From contig JACATO010001092.1 in assembly GCA_018389105.1 (NCBI GenBank), positions 124,001-188,000 on the forward strand: a DNA stretch of 64,000 nucleotides. The letters are read 5' to 3'. The position numbers and the translations under genes are program-made. Below the pieces are notes generated by a model. It ran no database searches, was not told where the DNA came from, and saw only the letters and a list, made by a program, of their open reading frames with translations. Position 1 is the first letter of the stretch. Each line of letters starts with the position of its first letter. The stretch comes from Nautilus pompilius. Its lineage: Eukaryota; Mollusca; Cephalopoda; Nautilida; Nautilidae. Positions 47,001 to 58,227 of this stretch are shown here, piece after piece.

Positions 47001-50000
47001 CAAGCACACATTTTGTCTCTTTGTCACCACGAGCTTTGATGTTTGTAGAAAAGAATGGATGGATGAAGTTGTGGCTTTATCTGGTACTCTACTGCTATCT
47101 TCTCATTATGGCTAAAATGTTGGCGCTGGAGCAAGTCTTTACGGATAAAAAAGCACGTGGTCATTTGATGCGGTGAGATCTGGACCATAAGAAGGGTTAC
47201 AGTTTCAGCCCGATTTTCTGCATTTGCATCGTGACTGAGGTTGGGGATCTGTGATGCAGTAACTTGCTCTTTAATCGCAGGTGTTGGCTGTTTTTTTAAA
47301 ATGACATTTCACTTTGTAATTTTGCATGATTTGACTGTCATAGTTTTCTCCTTGTGCAACCGAAGTCATTGCCACATTACTGCCCTTCTGGAGCATATCC
47401 TTAGTATGGGCTGGCAACATCTTTAACTTGTCATTGTACAGCTCGACCTGGCACTACTGCAGCTTTGTCTCATCTCATTAACCTCTTTGAAAGGAAAAAA
47501 TATCTAATTATTGAACCACCAAAAGTTTCTAGAGAAAGAAAGACATTAATTTTTTTGTTGTTTTTAAATCCAGGTTAGCTGCTTGTTGTGCTGACTGTAC
47601 TCAAGAGTGGATCATTAGATGATTGTTGTCAGCGAAGAGCGGTGAAAGCTGTAATTAGTGTGCAGTGGTGTGAGTGTTAAGGGTTCGGTCACAGATTACA
47701 CCCTCTTTCATTAACTATCGAGCTTCATTGATCTGTTCTGCTTACGTGAAAGTTTTACAGACTTGACAAGTAAATTCTTAGATGAGAGAAAACTGTAGAC
47801 TGACTAGTGGTAAACCCTTAGGGAAGGCTTGAAACCCTGTCTTAGAATTTATTAGAAGGGACAATTCTTAGACCTCTCCTTCCCCTCCAGCTGCTGCTGT
47901 CTGCTTTGACATTTTCAGGTTCTGAGTTGTGGCTTTTGATGCTTTCAGTTACAAGTCAATGCACTCGTCAAAAAAGGCCACTTGCTTGGACAGAGGAATG
48001 AATCGTTGACCGCATTAACCTTATTTGTTAAGGCAATAAGGATTGCCCCCATGAATACTGACATTTACTTTCATCGAGGACAGGTATGTTGATTTAGTTG
48101 GTTGTCCTTGCTTATTAATGCTAAGCTTGTTTCCATGCCTAGATTGACCACAAAGTAGAGGTCAGGGTTGTAAACGTTCATTGTCTGATGTTAAAATGAA
48201 AATAGGTATAGGTGGTGAGGAAGCCAACATTGGGAACTTTCTGCTTTTAACCCTTTCCTGGTTTGGAAATGCAATATTTAACATGCACGGACATTCGGAC
48301 AATTTCCAAAATGGCTGTACAAAATGCACCTACCTGATTAAAATTATCTAAACACACACATTAAGTCATGGAATGACTGAAATAGCACTAGTGACTTCGC
48401 TCACAGTTCAGTAATCTAAATGAAAAGGAAATATAAATAGAAAGCAAAAGAAAAATCTAATTTATAGTGCAGGAAGTAAAAAAAGTGGGGTAAAATTGTC
48501 TGACTGTTGTCACAAGGGTGCCAGTACTGACTTATCTTCTTGAATCTCCTTACTGTCATTACCTTTGACACTTAAGTCTGTTGTTCTCACTTCAGTAATC
48601 AATGGACAGCACAGAATTATAGTTATGTTTACTTCTAGATAGAGGCATTTTCATCTTCCTGGCACTTTCTGTCCAAGTGTTGTCAGCTCTGCCTGCCTCC
48701 CCCTGGGTTTGCATAGCAGACTCTTCAGCCATGTGGTGGAAATCTTCTGGTGTCAGCTCATAGAAGAAATCCACTGGCCTTACATCATTAGGCACGTTGA
48801 TTGGCTGCGGATGACTCTAACTCTGCTCTCACTTTCCACATCTGAAATTTGTCCATTGCTGTCCAACCAGCTAAATGACGAGAGCCTCCGGTGGTATGAA
48901 CGCTTGAGATCTTCACATCACTAGAAGGAAAGGATTCACAATTGGATTCCATCATGTATCAAGTAAATAAACTAGGTAATGCATGTGGTTCATGTTGGTA
49001 TCTTCACTAGTAAAATCACTTTTGTGGGAAAATGAAGCAATGTAAATAACCAGAGGAAGTGATAATGGGGATCAGCATCCTTTCATGTGTACTATCCATA
49101 GTATAAACAGAAGTGTTCATTAAATGATGAATCATTGTCCACCATTTTTAGCCAACTTGAATGTCTGGTGCAAAGGCCAGTTTCAGATGACTTGAGCAGA
49201 AAAAGATTAATGAAATCAGTGCCCCGTGTGAGTTGCCATTATTAGTTTTCCATTTAGATCACCTCTGATCAGTATCCATTTTCAACAGATATTTGCTTTA
49301 GCTTAATAACAAAAAGTAAACAGTTTGTAAATCCAGATCTGTAAAATATTAATACCAGATTCAAATCATCTTTGTATACAGTATAAGTCATTATAATTTG
49401 TAGCATGTATAATGATGATCTTATTTATATGCATTTCTCTCTACTACAGCCAGCCTCCCTATCTAGAGATTGATTTTTTCTATAAGAATGTATGGACTTA
49501 TTTCTCATTTTAATGATCCAATTTGTGAAATTAGTTTTTCATTAAAACCCTGAAGTAAAAATAAGTGAAAAGTTCACCTTATTAAAAAAGAAAGAGAGCA
49601 TTCTAAGTTTTTTTTCTCTCCTAAAATCATCCTTTTATTTATGTCATAATTGTCAGTGAGGAATACCAAACTGTCAAGATGGAATATCCACGCACCGACA
49701 CCTGTGTAACAAATTCGGTAAAGTGCTGACGTGTTTCACAGGTGTGAGAACAATAGATGAAGTTTCTGCTTATTCTGCCGCACATCAGTTCAGGTTGACT
49801 TTAGCGATGTATCAGAATCTTCTCACATGTTGTTTTTTTTTTTTCATAAACCTGAAGGGAAACATTTGGCTCAAAATTTGAGTTTTGCTGGAAAAACGTA
49901 CTTCGGCGATTTGCCTGTCACCACGCAGGTTCTTCCGTAAATGCTTGTTTCTAAGTTAATTCAAAAGTTTTCTTACTTCAAACTCTCTAAAAATGATTTT

Positions 50001-53000
50001 TCAAAAAATTCCTCTTATTAGAAATAAAAAAATGAGTTGAAATTTGCCAAAACCAACAACAAAAATGGGAAGGGAATAACCTGGAACAGATGAGGAGTTG
50101 AGCCTATTTCCATGGTAACCAGGTGAATAAAAATTGGATAATTTACATTTTGTATGGTGTGTGTGGGTGATTGAACTAGAGTTGGTTGAATAGAAGTGAG
50201 TTACCCTCTCCCCTTTGTATTTGACCTAGAATTAAGCTGATTCACGTAGCTTAGCAGGATATTTCTTTTAACTATCTCTCTGATTCATCTCACGGCAGAT
50301 TTTGTTAACCCTGATATTTTTCTTTTCAAACAAAGATGAAAGGAAGGAAAATAGCACTTTCCAAAATCACATCATTCTTTTATCTGGTGCATGTTAGTAG
50401 ATAACAAAAAAAAAAAGGATAGAGAACTGTTGAAGTATGATAACAAACTTTTCATTTACTTTCAAATAGCATTATCTGTATCTCGAGCGAATTGAAGATG
50501 CTTACAAGGACTTTCAGGAGTGTGCCAAACTCTCTCCTCAATTTTCCTTGGGGCACGTGTACAGATGCCTGGCAGGTGAGTGGTTAGAGACTTTTGATGA
50601 CTAAATTAGATGAACACCAGGGGATATATTGATGTAGCACAGTGTAGTGGTTATCTGAAGGCGACAACATCCTTGAGCTTATACAAGGCCCCCAGATTTG
50701 ATAAGTGTACATAGATAGTATAACAAGGTGGTAACAAGGAGGCAGGAAACCATCACAGGCTTGAAAAGTATTTGTCTACTCAGTTATGTTAGTTCCCATG
50801 TTTGAGGCATATTCTGTTTTTTTACTGATAGTCTCACCCTATGACTACTGCTCAAGTTTCTCTCAGCTTAATCAGGTTAAAGTAGTGATCCCTTGCTCTC
50901 CTAAGTCCTAAGAATAAAACTATTTATCTACTTAAAACAATGATTTGAATATGCTTCAGACAGGATAAGAATGTAAAGGTATTGGTGATGCTATTTACAG
51001 AACTAACAACCCTATTAATCATTTGTAAATGAGACGTTTTTAATTGCCAAAGATATTTTGGATGTTCAAAAGATCTAATTAAAGTTTGTTATTTTTTAAA
51101 AATCCTAATCTGTAAATGTTTTGTTTTCACTAGGGGTTCAAACAGGGGCCTTCTGATTTACTAAGCCTAGTAATTTGTTGGCTTGTTTTGTGACTCGATT
51201 CACAGATCATATTTCAGATATTTTTACGACGACTTTTTGGTGCCTACATTTAACATTATTTCAGTAATGACATCCTGTCCTGTGTTACAGTTAACAAGGT
51301 CTACCATGGCCACCTCTACAGGGTTAGCTTAAAATTTCCCCTTCTCTGATCATTAATGGATTTAAGAAAACTGTATTTAAAGTGTGGCGTTATCATGTTT
51401 ATCTAATATCATTTACTAATAATTTGAGTTCTTACCATGTTTGTTGCGTAAATGTGAATCAACCTCATTACTGATTATTGCTTCTTCTGGCAGCTGAAAA
51501 TGGCATCTGAAGAGTAAATGCTGTGATCTGTTATTTCCCTTCATGAAGCTGGTTACTCCAGATGGAAACTCGTGTAGTTACATGAGGTGTGGGGTGTGTA
51601 CTGTTTAAAGAACAAAGTCAGCTGTCTCAACCAAGATCTTAAAGGGCCAAGGAAGAATGAGAAAAACCATGGAATGGAAAGATGTGTTGCTACCTGGAGC
51701 AAACCCTTAACAGGAAGCCGGTTAACTGCTTACCACAATTCCTTTGCAACATTCACAGTTAAGAGAAATCAGAAAGGTTGGCCAGGTAGCAGCTAGAAAG
51801 CCCTTAGATATGGTAACAAAAAAGGGGGGCAATTTGACTGGTTTAAATAAAGTCAGAACTACATCTTGCAGCAGATGAGAGTAGATTTGAAATCTGTTGT
51901 TCTAAGAGATGGAAGAAAAGACGTACGGAGAAAAGTGTAATGAGCACTGTTTGCCCAACAATTAAGCATGGTGGTGGAAACATGAAAGTACGGGTACTTG
52001 GGTGGGGTGGCTGGAGCAAGATTGATGGGATTCTCACAAAAGAGCGGCAGAACAGACCCCATTCAATGGACGCTGGGTGCCTTTTGTGCATGTGGATGTA
52101 AACTGTGTAAGTGGACTCCCCTTCTCCCTGTTAGTCCATCAAATCGAGGTTTTACTGTAGTTCCATTAGGGCATTGTTCAAAAGGTGGTGGGTTTATACT
52201 GCAGTAAGATGATAATCTAATACACGATACTTTTAGGAAAGACTTTAGACGTCAATCTCCAGGTCTTAACCTCCATTGAACTTGCGGGGGATTGATAAAA
52301 TAGTCGTGGAATAAAACCACTCCCACCAACGTCAGTCAGCTACGGGACTGACGAGGTGCTGTTTTGGAAAGTTGCGGAATAGGATGACCAAAATGTGCAG
52401 TAGTTATTTGCACGAAAGGTAGCTATTTTGATGGGAAAATAAAACATCATCACAGTTATTGCTTTCCATGTTATTCTACACAGTTGTCCGATTTTCATGG
52501 CTTTTTCTTTGTTTGTTTTGTGGGAATAATGCATTTTTTATTTACAGCGACGTAGGGAAGGCAGATTTGTTTTTGTGTGGCGAGCTCATAATTTTGAAAG
52601 TGTGTAGATCTTAAAGATATATTAGCAATGAACAAAATTGTAATTACTTCCATTTATTTTAAGTTATCATAATAGGTGTATCCTTACATCCTTTACTATT
52701 TATATGTGAATTTTAGAAATTATTAATCATCTATCCTGACATTCATACATTGAGAGTTCAACCATTGTGGCTTTGTTAACAGAGGCAGGTGAGATCGTGA
52801 GCATGGCTGGCTGCCAATCCATCAAATTTTAATTTATTGAAATTGTCTGTCTTAACTGTTGTTTTTATTCAAATGATAAAAATTGAGTTGGTTGCCATGT
52901 TTGTGTGGACAGGAAATGAGACGAGTAGAAATGGGAATGTAGCCAGTCTAGTGGAATCTACAGAAAGGAGTTTACAGCTGGTATTGTCCACTGTGGCTCC

Positions 53001-55704
53001 AGGTCTGTGGACTTTTCAAATGATACAAGTTTTTTTTGTCTTGCTATTCAGAAAAAAAGAAGACTTTTTGGAAACTAGTTTTGATGAATCCCTTATCTTG
53101 TGATAAATGTTCTTGGAAAGTCTCCATTTCTCCGCTTACTATCATCAAAAGATGTCTTCTACTTGATATTCTTGGATTTATGTTGTTTTTTTTGTCTTCA
53201 GAACACAGACTGAGACTGATGCAGGGACCTCCCGAGGCTTTTCAGAAATTCCGTGATGATTTCCAAAATGTCATCAACAAGTTTCCGACATGTGTTGAAG
53301 CACACACCAAATTTGGACAGGTATTTGACTTTAGCACCTCACAGTTTTCTTCTTGTTCTAATTTACCAAAAAAACCTGCAAAAGACCCGCCTTGATCAAC
53401 GAGCAGCCTGCAGATGAGCTTTTATATTTTATTTTCATTTTACAGGCATTGAAAGTTATCAGCCAGCTGTGACTATTTTTCCTTAAAATAAGATCGTTTT
53501 TATTTTGTATATAGTATAGAAATCTAAGGTTGCTGCATACAGTCATACCTCTGTTGTTTGTTGTACTGAAGATGTTTTTCTGAGAGTAGTAATGGCTGGA
53601 AACGCGTAGATTTTTTTTGGTCGGGTCCAACCATGAATGTTCTCTTCTGGATCCTTTCTAATTAGCCTGATTTGGAAGAGGACTAGAAACCAAAATCTAC
53701 AGCAAAGAAAAGAAATCTTTGTCTAATGCAAACTATGCCTGTTGATGTGCAGCTTAGCACCAGCAAATGTATTACTCCACCTGACTTCTGCCGAGGTGGT
53801 TAACCATTGTCATTTCTCTCTTAAGATCCTTCTAGGCCAGAGCTATCCAGATGAGGCTGAAAAGCACTTCAACAAAATCCTTGAGTTACAGCCAGACAAT
53901 GCTGCAGGACTGACTTTCTTAGCGTAAGTGTTTTACACCACTTCTGTTTTTGGTAGTATTGCTCTGACTGACTGACAGAGTTGCCTCTGGCTTCTCTAAT
54001 ACCCTTGTGCAGGGAGCATCAACCCTCTATCATTTGATTTCTGTATCAAGAAATAACAGATTGTAGCAGTGAATTTGTTTTTACTGTTGCATGATTACAT
54101 GCACTGGTACATCAGTCAGACTCCAGGGAAAGATCTTCGTGGGACTTTCTTCTTTCTTCATAAATTCTTAGTGTATAATAAAGATTGGAAAAAAAAAATC
54201 CCAACTTTGTCAGTTTAATGAATCTTGGATTGTATGTTTAAAACATTTCTTTACTTTAGAGTTTTAAAGTTGAGGAGCTAGCTGGAAGTGCCTCCATTTC
54301 TGCTTAGCAGCAGGGTAGGAAATTTACTGCTGAGTCTTGATTATCTTTACAGAGCTTTAATGTTGAATTTTAAGCCAGATACTGAGGAAATTATGAAACA
54401 CATCGAAAAAGCAATCAGTGTAGATGACAAATTTGAATATGCCTATGAACTACTTGGAACCTTGCAAGTGAGCCAGTAAGTATTTATTTCCTGTAGGGTT
54501 TTCAAAATTGAGTCATTTCAACTTCAAATTGTAATTGTGGAAGTTGCTGTAAAATTAAGTCAAATGATTTTCATTCGTATTCAGTGACAATACCAGCACA
54601 AAAACTATAATTTTAATATAAGGTTTAGGAATGTTGCTGAATGGAATCTTTAGAGCACAGCATAGATGTGCTGAACAAGTCAAGATCTTAAACAGTTACT
54701 AATAATATTAGGCGTCATAATTATAAATAAGTTAGATTCCAGCATGGTTAGAAATCAGAAAATGTTTTTTCAGCAATGGAATAGTTAATGAGTGGACTAA
54801 ATTACCAGTAATAATGATAATTTAAGACTGAGAACACTTACACAAGTCATGGTGCCTTGTAACTACTAAAACTGGCCACAGTTGTTCGACATACAGTAAA
54901 ACCTCAATTTAGCAGATTAATTCGGGGAAAAGATGTCTGTTAATGTCAAGAGTCCATTAAATCTGGACATTTACATATGCATGCACAAAAGGCGCCCAAA
55001 CAAAACAATTTTCGCACAGCTCAAAGTGGACTTCTGTCAGGAGACCAGACCGTCCAGTGCTTCCAAAGTCCATTGAATGGGTTCTATCAAATCAACGTTT
55101 TACTATCTGAAATTTTAAAATCTGTTCTGTTGAGCAGACTCTAGATTTTTTCAAAACTCCTTAGCTAGGTTCAGCTGCAGGACTGTTGCCACACAAGCTG
55201 TTTCTCTTCAGCATTTGTGATGTGAAATAGCAGGGTACACAGCGATTAATCATATATTTGTTGGAGCAAGGATTTTCATGGCCGAAAGAAAATGAAGAGT
55301 AATTTCAGTAATAAACAAGAGTTATTAAAGTTAGATCCAAGATGTTTTTCTCTAGTCTGTGATGGGTAACACGACAAGTTGTAGGATTCTTTCATCAAGG
55401 AAATGTCGAGCCATAACACAGCAAGTCCAGATGCCAAAAACTCAAACCTTTCATAACTGTTATATTTCTAGATTTTTTAAATATAACAGTTATTTCCCCT
55501 TTAACATCGCCATCTTTCACAGGTTGATCAGCGATCATGTGACTAAAAAGTTTTCTTATTTTTTTTTACAGGGGAAAAATTAGTGATGCTATGGAGAACT
55601 TTAGAAAGGCCATTGAATTGACGAAAACAGAAAATGAGCTTTATCATTTGTACACACTCCTAAATTCTACTGTGGCACAGCAAAACATTTTACAACGTAA
55701 ATAA
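41078..55704 (+). CDS. TOMM70: Mitochondrial import receptor subunit TOM70, 12 coding exons
   Basis: Exons are 41078-41335, 42170-42346, 42562-42688, 43354-43463, 44973-45082, 46544-46751, 47949-48083, 50470-50575, 53202-53320, 53826-53923, 54353-54475 and 55572-55704. All phases agree and sum to 1704 bases, 567 residues (human 608). The N-terminus carries one transmembrane anchor (VPAFVGASVALGVAAGFWCY, about residues 31-50) followed by an acidic linker. TPR repeats follow: KNKGNRFFKDAKYSDAIDCY, FYQNRAAAFEHL and KYSKALVRRIKA form the clamp for Hsp70/Hsp90 tails. Later TPRs include CKQFQNREFDNIIKLC, NALVKKGHLLGQRN, EDAYKDFQECAKLSP, AEKHFNKILELQPDNA and ISDAMENFRKAIEL. Known role: it receives chaperone-bound carrier preproteins at the outer membrane. 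The start is the first ATG after an in-frame stop; a second ATG lies two codons on. The exon 6 acceptor (TTTGTAG at 46543) was chosen because only it keeps the frame. Confidence 0.94.
41494..41945. repeat. Minisatellite in TOMM70 intron 1, about seven units of 49-72 bp
   Basis: Units start GGCCCTTACCCTTACTCCCA and continue TTGTC, a C run, CATCTTGTGTACCGG, then GGGTCGTCCAGACGGAACC. Two of the units lack the GGGTCGTCCAGACGGAACC part and are about 49 bp. C-run length and CTTACCC/CTAACCC vary. The array begins about 160 bases after the exon 1 donor. Confidence 0.93.
43680..43775. repeat. Dispersed diverged relative of the minisatellite and its left flank
   Basis: AAGGTTGAGCCATAGGGGCT, then GTGACACC, TAGTGTCTTTCTCATT and CCCTCTATAATGACTAATCATTGCTCC align in order with the sequence at the left edge of the big array (CAGGTTCAGCCACAGGGGCT, GTGGCACAC, CTACCTTCCTCATT, CCCCCTTTTAAGAACAAATCGCATCACTC). 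It is a single copy, without tandem repetition, in TOMM70 intron 4. Confidence 0.6.
44540..44745. mobile_element. Dispersed SINE-like repeat with GGAGGAAA core
   Basis: A tRNA-like start (GGTCTGTGGCTTAGAGGATA) is followed by ATGTGGGAGGAAATTGGACT and ACCCGGGAGAAACC, close to the GGAGGAAACCGGAG...CCGGAGAAAACCC core that I recall from repeats of molluscs and other marine invertebrates. It ends with a GTTGGCTGGTGAAGG block also present in copies A and B. It lies in TOMM70 intron 4. Confidence 0.5.
45655..45835 (-). mobile_element. tRNA-derived SINE-like repeat, copy C
   Basis: On the minus strand the head reads GTGGTAGTTCAATGGATGAT (A-box-like) and AGCTTGAATTTCAAT (B-box-like), followed by CAGTTTGGAATACCTCCTTG, shared with the copy at 33240-33465. 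It lies in TOMM70 intron 5. Confidence 0.5.
51500..52060 (+). mobile_element. Decayed Tc1-like transposase fragment
   Basis: KHGGGNMKVRVLGWGGWSK (about 51967-52023) matches the Tc1 block VKHGGGS..VWGCFS, and DESRFEICCSKRWKKR-type sequence (about 51868-51915) matches the SDES.F block before it. Stops interrupt all frames. It lies in TOMM70 intron 8. Confidence 0.75.
52060..52157 (-). mobile_element. Partial pogo/Tigger-like MITE, copy 2 (inverted)
   Basis: The segment ends ...TCAAATCGAGGTTTTACTG followed by TA. In reverse complement it starts CAGTAAAACCTCGATTTGAT, matching the left end of the element at 54894. The internal GGTGCCTTTTGTGCATG block matches the inverted GCATGCACAAAAGGCGCC of that copy. 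Confidence 0.6.
54894..55105 (+). mobile_element. Pogo/Tigger-like MITE, copy 1
   Basis: The left end is CAGTAAAACCTCAATTTAGC, preceded by TA at 54892-54893. The right end in reverse complement reads TAGTAAAACGTTGATTTGAT, giving imperfect terminal inverted repeats of about 20 bp around roughly 210 bp. It has no coding capacity. It lies in TOMM70 intron 11. Confidence 0.6.
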
Positions 55705-55788
55705 AGTTATCAGCCTGTATCAGAGATTTTTTTTTGGTTGATTTCCGATATTTTTTTTAAAATTTTTGACAAATGCATCATGTAAAAG

Positions 55789-55812
55789 AATAAACTTAAT
55801 AGTTGCAATAAA
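55789..55812 (+). terminator. Candidate poly(A) signals of TOMM70
   Basis: AATAAA occurs at 55789-55794 and 55807-55812, about 90-110 bases after the stop codon. A further AATAAA overlaps the stop codon itself (55700-55705) and is unlikely to be used. Confidence 0.55.
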
Positions 55813-55829
55813 TATACTGACACTTTTGA

Positions 55830-57620
55830 TTCGTGCATGATATCTTTATTTTAGCTATTTCGAACCTTAGCAACGGAATACTTTATTCAGCAGCAGACCA
55901 TTAAAAAGTACGGTGTGTAGTTGTGTCAGTAAGACTTATCATCTGGTGCTTTTGCAGATAGTTGCAGCCATGCCTCTGGAAGTGTTCACTGCTGCTAAGA
56001 CTACCACTGAACCTGGTGGTGCACTGGTTTCGTGATGTAGCCCGCTCCTTTTTGTCTTGTATGTGAGAGAGTCTAACAACAATCTCGACACAATGTTTAT
56101 TCATAGATTTCTTAACAAAATTTGTCATCTGGCCAAAGGATGCCCATTACAAACTATAAACACGACTGTCAGCCAGTCCACTTACACTATAGCACAGATT
56201 TAATGTTTTCTTATACAACAACCAACAAAAAAAGGAAAAAGTTAATCACACGACCAGTTTAGTTACAACATAAATCCTGCTGGACTATTTGGCTTGAATG
56301 TACATAGGTAGATGTCTGTCTGCATGCTCTAAGAGGTACAACCAATCTTTTTCCGCAGCAGCTTTTAATTTTCGCTTTTGTCAGGTTAATCACAAATCTG
56401 GTATTGCACTTTCCTTAGCACTGACAGGAAGCCAGAGAAAATGTCCAACAACCACTGGCTGTTCACTTAGATGAATCTCCTCCCTGCTGGCTAAAATGTG
56501 TGGTTTCTAATCAATTTTGTACTGTAACAGCTCAATGCAAAAGCTAGGTCTAGAGAATATAAACTGAAATCGATGTTTTAGTCCCTAACAAAGAAATTTT
56601 CTAAAACAGTTCCAATGGGGAAGGGATGTCTAAAAGTTGGCTTCATTTTCAGTCTGGAATTTTAAAAGAGAATAAAAGGAATCTGTTTAATGCCCGGGAA
56701 TTGGGAAGGAGGCTGTATTGAAACAAGGAGCTCCACGCTGTTGGCTGTCAAGGTATGAACAAACATTTATTTCAATGCTGACCCTGACATTTTATTTTTA
56801 AATGTTTTCTGCAGACATGAGGTCCATTGTTGACAAACTGACCTAATTAATAACAGATGGAAAGCTTTCCCTTGTAGAAGCAACCATTATCTTAAATGGT
56901 ACCTTTAACAAATGCATAGCAAAAGATTCACCTTAGGTAGAATAAAAAATGTGACTGAATGACACTACATGTTTTGCCTAACCATTGCTTCAGACCAAAA
57001 TAAACTTTTGTTTTCACTTTTCTGTGGTTAGAGGAATTAATATTTCTGTACATTTACCATCACCAATGTGAAATGAACTGTCTAACTAGTTGGCATGACC
57101 CTGAGACTCCTGTTTAACATTTAGTGGCCACATTCATACAAGTTAATGGCATTTTGGCCTTTTCAGAAATATTAGAAACAAATTTATTATTATTTAAAAA
57201 ATCCTATACAGGCTGGTATAATCTTCTTTTCAGTTACACTATTGCCAAAAAGTTACCAACATTTTATCCATTGATGTGGAAGATGAGTAAGAAACTCTGA
57301 AAACATTTGTTATTAAGAGAAGATTGAAAGTATTGTATTCATGATAGACCACTGCCCATTTGATAATTAGATGATTTGTTTTTCTGGGCAAGTCAGTCAC
57401 TAGTGATGAGATTCCAGACTCTGACGACGAAACAGAATATGACGCAGAGATAACTTTTCTCGTTAATTTTCATATAGTACATTAAATGACCTAGACAGAT
57501 TTATGACATGTATTAGTTACTATTACGGATCATACAAAATCTACAAGTCTGCATGTAACAGGTAAACCTAAAACTACCATTGGAAAAGGCTGATTGACGT
57601 CTTATTTTCTCCAAAGATGC
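55830..57620. other. Intergenic gap between convergent TOMM70 and PRDM10
   Basis: No gene or mobile element is recognised here. Part of it may be the 3' UTR of PRDM10 if a signal further left than 57628 is used. Confidence 0.4.
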
Positions 57621-57627
57621 AGAACTC

Positions 57628-57633
57628 TTTATT
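57628..57633 (-). terminator. Candidate poly(A) signal of PRDM10
   Basis: TTTATT on the plus strand is AATAAA on the minus strand, about 600 bases after the PRDM10 stop codon. It is the first canonical signal I see downstream. Confidence 0.4.
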
Positions 57634-58196
57634 GCATATATCTGCACTTAAATTGTTGCTATAAAAGAATATAGAAAAGGGAAGACAACCAAAAAAAAAA
57701 AAGGAAATGTAACCATGGGGATAATCTTGCATCAGAATTTTTCAACAGATTGTACGATTGGAAGTAAATGATATTATGCAGTTGGCTTCTACTGAGCAAC
57801 CCATTGTGTATGCTGAAGACTGCATTACTGGCTGAAAAGAAACGAAGCAAAGTCTTCACTCAGGAAGATGTTTCTCGAAGGGGAGTAAATCAGCAGACAC
57901 CATCTAGAACAGGTGATGGAACTTAAACAATGGCATGGCAAATGCACTCATATTCCAGTCTTATTGTACATTACTGAAGCTTCCTACCTGTTCGTTTGTT
58001 TGATACAACAATTTCTATCACAACAATAAATAGATGTTGCACACAGACTTGTCTTCAACAGTGTATATATATATTAAAAAAAAAAAAAAATTCCTGATCT
58101 TTTGCAACACATTATTCCCTGATTGATTGACGTTTAGTTTTATATTAAATAATTTGTTCTTCACATTAATTTTCATTTCATATAAATGGAATGTCA

Positions 58197-58227
<31 letters not shown>

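Noticed and set aside
46980-47460. Possible mariner-type transposase relic on the minus strand (KCVLAAGNHVKK-like end)
   Set aside because: Only one short block resembles the family, and stops are dense in all frames; not enough to report as a feature.
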